This document shows, one piece after another, positions 1-10,815 of a stretch of DNA of 64,000 nt. Where the stretch lies: contig VXAU01001245.1 in the NCBI GenBank assembly GCA_013399695.1, positions 36,503-100,502 of the forward strand. Reading direction: 5' to 3'. Both the position numbers and the translations under genes were made by a program. Within the stretch, counting starts at the first letter, position 1. Each line of letters starts with the position of its first letter. The notes below the pieces were generated by a model that made no database searches, had not been told where the DNA came from, and saw nothing but the letters and a program-made list of their open reading frames with translations. This DNA is from Formicarius rufipectus (taxonomy: Eukaryota; Chordata; Aves; Passeriformes; Formicariidae).

Positions 1-3000
1 TTTTTTGAGAAAGCATTCTGGTAGAGATTCAGTGTGTGAGAATGGATAAGAAATGGTGTAAAATGTAGTGTCCTGTCATTTCACACTGTAGTTTTTTAAC
101 TAGGTGGGTAGTGCTGTCATGCTCACAAGATGGTGTTATAGTTTTAGAATTTAGTGTAATTGATACTTTTATGTTAAACTTTAGTACAGAGTTGAATGTT
201 TCACTTACTTTCCATTAGGAAGGAATTGGAGACGGGAAATGCATATGTTACAACCCAGATTAATTCCTGCCAGTGTCCTTTGGCCCTATTGTGCCTGTAT
301 TTAAGATACACTGCATTAAATTTCCGAGCAGTCCCTCAGCAGAAAGGCTTTGACATACTTATTCAGTGCAGTAGTAGAAAATACAGGATACAGCTTCTGA
401 TTAGGGATTGGCAAGAGTGAGGAAAGGATTTAGAAAAAAGAATGAAAGATCTTGAGATGTAAGATTAATATCACATCCCCAGTTTAAATGGCCTCCATCT
501 ATCTCAAGGTATAAATTTTCATGAAGTAAAAGCATTGTCAGTGACCTAAGTGAGAACCCAAGACACAAAGTGCAATAAAAATGAGCAGCAGAAGGCATCA
601 ATTAGAAAGGAGTGTTTTTTAGTGGGGTGGTCTGATAAATCTGTAGAGTAATTGCAATATGTCTTCTGAAGGCAGAATGTTTTGCTGCTTTTCCTTCTTC
701 ACCATGAGACCTATGAAGAACTGTTGTTGACCTACTGTTCATTCTCTGTAACTGAGCCTGTATAATTCTGCTGGTCTTTGCTCTGAGCTAGAAAATAATT
801 TTAGCGCAATTAGATTCTCTGTCACTGGAGGCCTTCAAACCTGTCACAGCCACAAGAAAATTGCTGTTGATGATTGACAAACACGCTCCTGTTTTGTCTC
901 TTGGGACTAGAAGATCCAACTGAAATCCCAAACTCAGCGACCTTTGAAGAACTTACCCATGTACTTCCAGGAGCTTTGACATCTCTTTATATTGGTGAAC
1001 TCCCAAATGGGGAGGCTGTGCCATTTGGTGCCTAGAAACAACTGAGTTGTGAGATGTTGTGTTTGCTTTAGCTCCCTGCTATTAGTAGGAGTCTTACAGT
1101 AATTTAAAAGTTATAAGTGCTGCTTGTCTATGCCTGAATTACTTAAGCTAAGGCATTTCTCATGCTGTGTTCCTAGATGTTGCAGTTAAATGAGAGGCTG
1201 TTGTGTTTCTGGGCCCCTGTGAGAAATAATGCATCAGCGTGGCAACAAGGAACAAAGTTTCATGATTTTCTGTTTTTTATACAATATTCAGTATTTTGAA
1301 GCAGTGATGTCCCTCAAGAAAGGGCTGGTCATCATGTTGCCTTTGATATATCCAGTAATGCATCTCAAATACTTACTTTTTGTTTCATTAGCTTCTAAAC
1401 TGTTGTATTTGTGAGAATCAGGGAATTATAACTTGGGTTTTTTACACAGGGGACAAAGACACACTACTGTCAAATTTGTTATCTGATGAGCTCCAGGAAC
1501 TGTGTATTATCTTTTGAGCAGAGCAGCCTTTTTTTCTTAATCTGATGCTTTTGTTTATGTTTCTTCTACCAGTTCAGTACCATGGTTGTGTCCTGCTTCC
1601 CATTATATTCTAACTCAATTTCCCACTATCAGTATAAAACACTGGATTCTCTACAGAGCCTGTAGCTCTGACTGCAGCTTCCCTGGATCAGTGCTTGCCT
1701 GGGTATATTGTATTTGCTTTGAAAAGGCCATTGTACCCGTTTGCGTCTCATCAGGAGGAGATAAAAGTCATTCAGAATCAAACCCAGTTTCCCCCAAGAC
1801 TGCTTCACCCAGGACCACTGACCCACTCTGCTGCTGTATGTGTTCCCACTTTATGGGAGTTGAATTGTGCTCTGCTGGAGCCATGAACTGGGTGTGCTTC
1901 TGTGCTCCAGGCCATCTGGTTTCCACCTTTTTTCTCTTATTAGTCTTCAGCCGTAGCCAGTAGATGTTGTATGTTCCCTCCTCCCTGTGCTGTGGTCACT
2001 GCCAGTGTCTAGAAGGTCCTTTCAGAACCCCTTGTTCTGTCATTTTTTGGCTCAAAACAGTTGCTTGAGGCTGTTCCTGTCCCTTCCTTCTGAGCTTGCT
2101 TCCCCCAGTGTGTATGTGTGGACGAGTCTGCCAAACACGAGCTTCTCACATCTCAGAGCTCTTGCAGAGGAAAAAATGGGCTTTTCTATTTCCTATCTGT
2201 TTTGACCAGCTGGTACTATGATTTATCGCCGAAATTAACTGTAGGATTGGTTTGAGAGTAGGAATTTCTGATCTTCCACAGAGTTGATGAAGAGAAGGAG
2301 AAGGTGTGTAGAGAGAAGGAATAAGAAGGAAGGTGTCACATATGGGGAGACAGGCTCAGTGTTCCTAATAGGGGGCAAAACAGATGTGAGGCTCAGTTCC
2401 TTTGGTGCTAACAGCAGCCAAATGCCTGTATTATTTCAAGTACTTTATTTTCCTGTTCTCATTATCTTGAGCAACGTTACAGTGTTTCCACACTGTTTGT
2501 GAGTGTCCCCCTTTTCTGTTTTACAAATGGCTAGAATTTATTGTTGGGATCCCAATGGGCCTGTCATCTTTCCCTGTGTGACCCATCTCCAGGAAAGAGT
2601 ATTTGGTGGTGGTGCCATGAGTGATGTCTCCTGGCCTATGTCTGGGGGAGGCACCATGGCAAGGCAGAGCGCTGAATAATTTAGCAGTTGCAGCTGCATC
2701 CAGCAGTTCTCTCAAATGTCACATGTTTTGTTGTTTTCTGTTAATTTTTTATGACTGTACATTTGCACTGCTTGGCTTTTGGAAAAAAACCTTCACGTGC
2801 CTGGATTATGGGAACTGTGACCTACTTCTCAAACAGGAGCTTGGCAGAGGGCTGGAATGGAAGCATCTTGTGGGTGTTGGGGTCTGGGCTGCGGTCCGAA
2901 GCAGCAGCAAAGTTTCTTGACTCAAAGCTCAAGCCAAGAGCAGTCCAGGTTTGGAAAAGAAGGTAATGCTATAGTAGTTGCAGAAGGTGTGAGGCTAATT

Positions 3001-4140
3001 TGTTTTGGAGGCATTGTGTAGGTTTTGGTTTGTCCTTCTCTCCCATCCTGACCCCTTGCAAAGTGGTTGCTACTGCACCACTGAAAAACTACTGAAAAAC
3101 TCCTGTGGTAGAAATAGATGAGAAAGCTCTTGTATTTTGTGATGGTGGCATTTCACAAGGAGGAGCAAAAAAGGACAGACGTGAAAAGAGTGAAGGACAG
3201 GGAGTCAAAGCTCCTGTGTTACTAATCTCTTGTGGAAATCTCTGGAGATTATTTTTAAATAAAAGATGATTTTAAATTCAAACAATGTCAAACAGGGGAA
3301 CTGGCCAGATTGGCAGAGGGTTTTTATGCCAGAATTTGTTTTATGATTCTACAGTGAGTGGTGCTCTGTGTGCTCTGTACAATGATTCTGCACAGGGAGA
3401 ATAATGAGAAGGATGTTCCAGGCGGTAAAGGAGGGGAGGAGGATAAGGTCTTCAGCTGAAAGTGAAGTGTGTGAAATAACCTGGGGCTGAGGCTAAAATC
3501 TCCTATTAGGAAATGGAGTACTGTAAAAGTGTATGCTTTTCCTGCATTAGTTTATTGGTGATGGTTTTTCCCGAGAGTGTAGTAGTATAAAATGGATAAC
3601 AGTATTTGCATACTGTTCTTTCTCACATGCTTATCTCTTGTTGCTCATTCAAGGCCTCGGTCTTGATTTTTCTGCATGGTTTTCAAATACCTACTGGTAG
3701 GTACAGCTCTGCCTCTGTGGGGCAGCTGCTGCTGGATCCACTCCTGGTAGTTTGCTGCTGCCTGCAAGTTCCTGTTAGGGTTGCGCATAAGCACATTTTG
3801 CACATCCTTCTTGTGCCAGACTAAGGGAGCGGCTGCACTGCATGTCTTTGGAAGAATCCTGTGGGTACCTGGATAAGTGGATTTTGTCAGCTTGCGTTTT
3901 TACTCAGCTTTCCATGGGTAATAATGGCTTCTGACATGTTTAATATTCATGGCTATGGGAAACCTCACTGACTGGGAGGCATTTGTTTAGCATGTTGCAG
4001 ATACTATGTTATCATCTAGCTTGGGAGGCCTGCAGGTGCCAAGATGAGTATGTTTCAGAGTTGAGTCCAGGGAGTCCTTGTGCCTCGGTGAAGCTTGTTT
4101 GTGGTGTGGGCAGTGCTGGGAGCTTTGGTGGTGGAGCAGA
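1..4140. other. 5' flank or first intron of MADD, nothing recognised
   Basis: AT-leaning sequence. All ORFs are under 130 codons and lack recognisable similarity. No CpG-rich promoter is seen. It may be intergenic, or intron 1 of MADD if the noncoding first exon lies outside the window. Confidence 0.6.
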
Positions 4141-4400
4141 GGGGGTGGAGCGCTGCAGCTGCTCTATAAATATACCCCACAGGCTAAACTCTAGGGACTA
4201 AAAGATTGGGTTGCTATGGTGATTGATCTGAATCAGATTACCTGTGGGTCTGTTTTCACAGCATGTGCATGTGTGGTGGCTTGCATGTACAGCAGGCTGC
4301 TTTAGCCGAGCATTTGGCTGAAGCAGGAAGGCGAGAGGAAGCAACGCTGGAGGGCCGGCATATGGCACGGACGGGAAAATCCGTCACTATAGCAACCGAG
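4141..4400 (+). promoter_or_regulatory. Candidate regulatory module: TATA-like motif and two opposed RFX X-box-like sites
   Basis: Locally richer in G/C than its flanks. TATAAATA is at 4165-4172. GGTTGCTATGGTGA (4209-4222) and TCACTATAGCAACC (4384-4397, whose reverse complement is ggttgctatagtga) both resemble the RFX X-box and face each other about 175 nt apart. A small hairpin gacgg-gaaaat-ccgtc (4369-4384) precedes the second. Whether this is the MADD promoter or an enhancer is unknown. Confidence 0.4.
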
Positions 4401-6384
4401 AACCTGAATCAGTTCAGCTTCACTCTGTGATGCTGCAAAAAAGGGCTCCTGTCTGTATGGCACGATGCTTCTGTTTGTGAACTAACTCTCATCATGTTCA
4501 GTCTATTTGTCAGCATCCCTGCCCACACTACCTCAATTTTGCTCTGGAAAACTGATGTAGGGGTTAAAGATGCTTGGCTATGGCAGTACTGTTTTCAGAA
4601 GGCAAAGAGATAATATTATGTAGTAGAAAAGGAAGAAATCTTTAAATTATTATAATTATTCAGAAGGACTTCAAATAAAATCGTCCAATATTACCAAAAA
4701 CTGTTTTCACAATTCATTCCTTGATTTTCTTTACTGCGATTAATTCTGTCCTTTTCCTCAAGCTTTATGGGTAGATGGAAAGTGGAAATGGTTGGGATGC
4801 ATCTGATGTTTTTTCTGTAAGGAAGTCTTACTGATTGAAGTGATGCATGTGCTCTGGGGAGGATGCTTTTAGAATCTGCCTGCAGTCCTGTTGTCTGCTG
4901 GTTGATTTCTTATGCTTGGAACTATCCCATGGCATTTTGCAGAACCACACCTATATTATAGACAAACCATACTAGATAAATATGCCATGCTTTCAATGCT
5001 TTGAAAATGCCTTTTTTTTTTTTTCTTTTATGCCAAAGTGCTAGTATATTTTTAGGAGTCATAGTGTTGGCATGCACTGCTGCATTGCCAAGGTGGATGG
5101 TAACACATAAAGCAGCTGCACCAGTATAGCAAGTCCATCCAGGTCTGATTTTAGAAATTGTTCCATGTTCTGTCAAGCTCTGGAAAAGAGGGGGTTGTTC
5201 TCATCTGTGCTGTTGCCTGTATTTCTTGTGTTAGAAACACTGTATTATCTGGATAACAGGGTTAATTAGCTTCCTAGAATGTTGCATGTTTTTGCGTATA
5301 AAACTGTTAGCAGTGTTTAATGTTAATAGAGGTGTTAAGCAGAGAAAATGTAAAATGGATCATGTGATAAGAGGACTGCTTGTCTGCTCCTTTGAAAGCT
5401 TAGTACAAGCAAAAATAGTATGTCCTTTACCAGAGATAATGACTGAGATAAATTTGAAACAGACTTGGAAGAAGAAGTAATCAAAATTTCAGTGGTAATG
5501 ACTCTATAAAGATTATTAAAATGTCTAAAGACAGGTCAAGGCTACCCTGAACAGGTCATACAGTGCTTTAAGCAATGTTGCTTCCAGTTCTGTACCGAGT
5601 TAAGTGGAGTTCCTCTGTGAAGGTTGGCTGGTCCTGAGGTGTTCATACATCTTTCTCATAGCTTAGCAGATAGGTCAAAGTGTGTGCTGTGAGAAAAGGA
5701 AACATAAATCAACCCAAAAGCCGCAATTGAAACTTTTGGCCCTATTTGCATTTGTTTCAGCTTTCAGTTTAGTCCAATTGGTATGGATCTTGAGTTCACA
5801 GTAAACAATACACTAAGGTCAGGCACAGTGGGTATAGATTGGAGCAGAGTACAGACTGTCTTGGCTGAGAGTAAACAGAAATTCAAGATGTTTCAAGGAC
5901 ATTTTAGAACTACAAATTGAGTTACTTTTGGGCGTGGTTGGAAATCTGGTATTTTGCAAGGTGAAAGTGAACCGTAATTCATGTGGCTTCTGTCCTGTAA
6001 TTTATTGTTCTCATCCATGATTTCCTGTTTTTTTCTCTTAAAAATTAATGTCCCACTGTACGTTCTTTACTCAGTTAGTGTGTAAATTCAATTGTATAAT
6101 GCTGATTTATATTCTAAAGGTATCCATACACTGTGAACTGTGCAGTACAATCCTTGTACCAGATAAAAGCTGGAGATAATGGAAGGAGAATCCTTTCTTG
6201 TACCATCCTGAAGTATGGAATAGTTGCAAGGAAAGCAGGACTTAACATCTACCTGTTGGAAATTAACCTGTCTTTGTATAATTTTGGCAAGCAGTGATGA
6301 AAATACCTGCTGACTGTCATACAGTTGAGTGTAAGGCTGGCATATCAAAGCTAGCAGTTTCTGTGTGATGAAAACAACTGCGAG
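4401..6384. other. 5' flank or first intron, nothing recognised
   Basis: AT-rich, with a T run near 5011-5024. No exon or repeat family is recognised. Confidence 0.6.
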
Positions 6385-6960
6385 TGTGGTGGGTTGACCT
6401 TGGCTGGATGCCAGTTGTCCACTGAGCCACTCTATCACTCCCCTCCTCAGCAGGACAGGGGAGAGAAAATAAGATGGGAAAAAACTTGTGCATCAAGATA
6501 AAGGCAATTCAATAAAGCAATGGTTGTGTTCAAGGAAGCAACAAAACCTAAACAATTTTATTCTTTACATCCTATAAGCAAATGATGTCTGGCCTTTTCC
6601 AGGGAAGCAGAACTTCAGTAGGCCTGGTGGGTCTTTGGAAGACAAATGTTGTAAATAATGGATTCTCCTCCTTTCTCTTATCTTTTATTGCTGAGCAGAT
6701 GTCATATGGTATGGAATATACCTTTGCTTTGGATTAGTTCTCCTGGCTATGTTACCTCCCAAAGTCTTGCTCTCCCTCCAACCTACTGGTGAGAGGGGAA
6801 TATTGTAGAGACAATCTTCATTCTGTGAGAGCACAGCTCAGCAGTAGCCTAAATGCTTGTGTTATAAACACCTTTCCAGCCACCCACAGCACAGCACTGA
6901 AAGAGCTGCTGTGGGGAAGATAAACCTCATCTCAACCGGACCCAGTACAGTGAGCCAAGT
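6385..6960. mobile_element. Avian LTR-like interspersed repeat (endogenous retroviral relic, noncoding)
   Basis: Several segments match, in order, a repeat common in bird genomes: ttggctggatgccagttgtc near 6401, atcactcccctcctcagcag near 6434, gatgtcatatggtatggaat near 6698, and agcacagctcagcagtagcc near 6830. It is noncoding, has diverged with indels, and carries no gag, pol or env sequence. Family name and exact ends cannot be fixed here. Confidence 0.7.
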
Positions 6961-9900
6961 TGTGCTAACAGTTCATTGTATTCAAGTTATTTTTTGACTA
7001 AATTGCTTTGTTCCTCTAACTCTGTGTCTAGAATTAAAAGATACTTGGAAAACACTGAAGACTCCAAGGTATAGGTGAAAGAGGGTTGCTGAACAATTCG
7101 TGTCTCTTGGGACTGATGCAGGGTATTGGTCTGACACAGATGGCTCTACAGTGATAAAAAGTCTGCTGCGGTTCTTTCATGCTGCCATATCCGTTCTGTG
7201 GTGTGGTGCTTTTCATGAGTGTGTGTTTATATAGACTTTTATCTATGGGAGGACTTTAAATTGCCAAATGCCCTGCAGATTATCCTCTGAGAAGTTGTGC
7301 TACAACCTAAAATGTGGGTGTTGGTGAATTTTGAAATGCAGAGTAATGCCAGTAATAGACGTGTTTGTTGTTTTGAACACTTTTTTCATGTCTTAAGTTA
7401 CTGGTGGGCTGTGGGTTGTTGCTGGCTCTGGCCGTTTGTCTTTAAGTCTAGGCTACTGTGCCAGCTTTTACTAGTTCGTGAGTATTGCTGACAGCTGCTA
7501 CAGTGTGTGGGTAGTGTTATTTCTCACCAACCTGTTCACTATCCATATAAGTGCTTATTTAAATTATGGTGTTGTCTGATACATGATTTGTTAGTGCAGT
7601 ATGTTTCTGTGGTGGCCTTCACTTCTTTATTTTTCTCATTTTCTTGAGCTGAAGTTATAGAAAGTCTCTTTTCAAGTGCTGCTTCAGTATCCAGCCTTCA
7701 AAAGGCTGGTTCCAGTATGTTTGCAAAGAGAAGCACACTGCAGAAGAAGACCTTTTCAGAAAAAAAAACACCTTAAAGCAGCTTGAAAGAGCAGAGGTTT
7801 TGACATTGATATGTCAAAATTAGTACCATCTCAGTGTCAAGATAATATCTCAGTTCAGACCCAAATGCCAACATGAAAGAGGAGACATTGAAGCATCTCT
7901 TGGTTGTTTGATGTATTTCTGTCCTAATGTACTTAGTCTGCAAAATCCAGGTGGTAACAAATCTGTGAGGAAGAAACTACTTCTGTATTGCCTGTAGAGT
8001 TGCTGTCTGTAGTTTTGTGATCATACTGTGTTCGATCAAGTTTTCCAGATTCCCTTAACTTCTTGCTCCTACCTTTTCTTTGTGCCTGCACAAGCATTTG
8101 TGGAGTCACTTGGTGAACCAATTCGGAAAAAACCCCTAATTTAGTGGAAACAAAAAGTGGCAAGGGAAGAGAAGGGAGTGTGTTAGTTTTAGTCCCTATT
8201 AATTCCACAATCTGTGTCACCATGTAACTGCTTGGACACTTCTACCAGTGCAGAGAAGGGAATGATGCTGACCTGAAAGCAAGCTTTTGGCAGACAGGCA
8301 GCAGGAGGCAGGACTTTGATGGCTGTTTGTGGTGCTTTATACAGGTCATCAACTGTGGTGTCTGCTTCCGGCCAGGAGCAGGAAGGTGAGTTACAACAAA
8401 AACCAATATAGTATTCTTTAATGCTGTTACCAAAAGGTAAGCTAAAGCTGTGGCCTCGTAGCCTTTCAGTTAACCTGTAGTCACTGCATATGTTTTTTTT
8501 CCTCTGTAAGTGCATTTTGCTTACTCCACCTTCACTGAGGGGTAGGGTAGTCTTGGCTGTAGAGGAACAATGTATGTTTGGTTACCAGTGAGTAGCAGAA
8601 TTTCCTCAAAGTCGTACTTCTAGGTTACATCCTGGTAACTATTCCTATATCTGTAACTGAACAGTTTGTTCCTTAAAGAGTTCTGGGTAAAGCTATTTGG
8701 AAAGAAAACAAACTGGAGACAAAAGGGTCCATTTGATTATCCCAACTTCGTCTTGTTCCTCTTGAGTTTATCTTTGCCAAGATATTTGTAGAATATCAGG
8801 GATCAAAAGCTTTCCAGGACAGATTCTACAGTGTTTTCAATAATGTCATTAAAAGGAAGAAACAAGAATTTTGTTTCCTATGTCTGTATTTTCTCTGTTG
8901 TTCAGAGAAGATAATTTATAACAGTGTTGCTGCCCAGAGAAGATAGTGCTGTCACTTAGGAGCCTGTAGTGACTGAGGATCTGCTAAAACTGTGCAGCAA
9001 ACTTTTACAAAATGTGGGGTTTTGTATGTGTGAGGGTTGATGTTTCTTTCAGTTTATTATTCCTTAATTAATACTTACTGACTAGTATGGTTTTCCTTTT
9101 GCATAGGGCACATACACACTTTTTTTTTTTTGTGTGTGTTTTTGTTCTTAGTGGTATTTGGAAGGCTAATGAATAAAATTCCCCAGTTTTGTTCCTGGAA
9201 TGTGAAAGGTTGGGAAAAAAAACAAGTGTGTTGCCAGACTTTGAATGTGACTTTGAGATGCTGACAACTGCAGTGCTTTTAACTAACCTTTGATTGTGAA
9301 TTAATGAGAGAAGCATCAAGAAAATAGCCTGATTTTGCTGAAATTTACAGGTTGTTAGTAAATCTGTTATACTTTTATGCAAATAAGATAAAAATTTTAT
9401 GGTGCAGAACTAAAATATTTTAGTACAGCAGTAATAATTTTCTGAATTCTGTGATAGTTTTGGGATGGAAACATGAACTGAAATAGAAACCTTACTCTGA
9501 GTATGCACCAAAAGGCAGTCAGTTCAAATTTTTTGAATATAAAGTATTGATGCTTTCTTTGGGATGCTCAGTAAGCCCGTAGTATACTTTGAGCATTTCT
9601 GATTTTTAGAGTTTCCAAGAACTTTCCATTTCAGAGAATTTCTGTTTTCAGATTGTTTTTAAAGTGGATAGGGAGCATTGTAATGTGGAACTGTATTACT
9701 TTTTAAGATTTTTTCCCACCTTGCTCTTTCATGAATTCTATGAAGTATGAATGGTAGAATTGAAAAGAATTTTACAGTGCTTACTGAGTTCTGGATATCT
9801 ACTAAGCATAATTATTGACAAGTAGTAATGCTGCAGTAAAATATCAGCTGTGCCAAAACAATCTGTTATAAAACATAGAGAGAAATTGGCGGTAGGAAAG

Positions 9901-10344
9901 TATCAAGAGTAAGTGGTTAAGATACCCAGTAGAATTGAACAAAATAAGTGAAAGAAACAGTATAACCTAAAGAAACACTTTCCCTATTGCAGACTGCAGT
10001 TCTGTAGAACTGCAATTCTATATCTTCAACAAAAAAGTGTTAGAGATCACAGTCATTGGGGATTGTGGAGATCATTCTTGCTGTGGGCCACTTGCAGGTT
10101 TAAGACAGTGAGATGCATTTTATCAAATGGGATTATCAAATTCTCTTGATATTACCCCTTCTGTTTATCATGCAGCTAAAGTTCAGGTTGTGTGTTTTCC
10201 TTCAGTCCTGTTTAACTGCATAGTGTTGCCAGTTAAAGCTCCTTTCCCAAGCACCATAGGGATCTCACAGATTTGCCTAAGCAACACGCAAGCCACTTAA
10301 TGAATAGCTCCTCGCCAGTGATGCTGCTTTGTCTGTGTTTTCCC
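6961..10344. other. 5' flank or first intron, nothing recognised
   Basis: AT-rich. It contains a T run followed by a TG repeat at 9120-9141. No supported exon. Confidence 0.6.
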
Positions 10345-10412
10345 TTAGAACAGAATCAGAGAATTGTTTAGGTTGGAAAAGACTTCTGAAATTATCAAGT
10401 CCAACCAGTAAT
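10345..10412 (-). mobile_element. CR1 LINE 3'-tail fragment
   Basis: agaacagaatcagagaattg followed by tttaggttggaaaagacttc and caagtccaaccagt is the complement of a CR1 3' terminus. It lies 220 nt upstream of the MADD initiator exon. Confidence 0.75.
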
Positions 10413-10631
10413 TCTTGAGATCCTCTTGTTCTTTTTTGTGTGTTTTTCAGCTCTCTCTGTTTTTGTGGGCATGTACTGTGGTTTTATACTCATGAAGAGA
10501 GAGATCTGTGGATGGCCATTACTGCACAGAAGTTGAGGCTGTTTGGGAATGTAATTAAAGTAATGAAGTTGCTTATGTGTATTTGATATTCCTGATTGTG
10601 CCTTTGACACTCTTGCTCTTCTTGATTGCAG

Positions 10632-10753
10632 ATTGGACAGTTTCCAGCAGATTCTGTTCCCTGAGGCAGTCAATCACAACTGATGGGATAACTGACCACT
10701 GGATTGATGAACAGAAATTCCCTGAGATGACATAGAGAGGGGCATCAAGGACA
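10632..10753 (+). promoter_or_regulatory. MADD: MADD 5' UTR part of initiator exon, with three short uORFs
   Basis: A pyrimidine-rich tract ends in tgattgcag at 10631, giving a likely acceptor, so at least one noncoding exon should lie upstream. The leader holds three tiny upstream ORFs: ATG-GGA-TAA at 10683-10691, a seven-codon ORF at 10707-10730, and ATG-ACA-TAG at 10727-10735, which overlaps the stop of the second. The main start at 10754 has A at -3 and G at +4, a strong Kozak context. The acceptor position is inferred. Confidence 0.6.
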
Positions 10754-10815
10754 ATGGTGCAGAAAAAGAAAATCTGCCCTCGGTTACTTGACTATCTTGT
10801 GATCATTGGAGCCAG
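10754..10815 (+). CDS. MADD: MADD coding exon 1 (initiator)
   Basis: Starts [20 protein letters not shown] and matches the MADD N terminus, at the beginning of the uDENN domain. It is 62 nt long and ends in phase 2 (AG) before donor gtaacg at 10816. It joins 13607 to make the Arg codon in GARHPSSDS. The start is fixed by homology and a good Kozak context. Confidence 0.95.

Noticed and set aside
1..10394. Numerous 60-140 codon ORFs on both strands upstream of MADD
   Set aside because: No recognisable domains, no supporting splice structure or homologous peptide, and lengths expected by chance in this amount of DNA.
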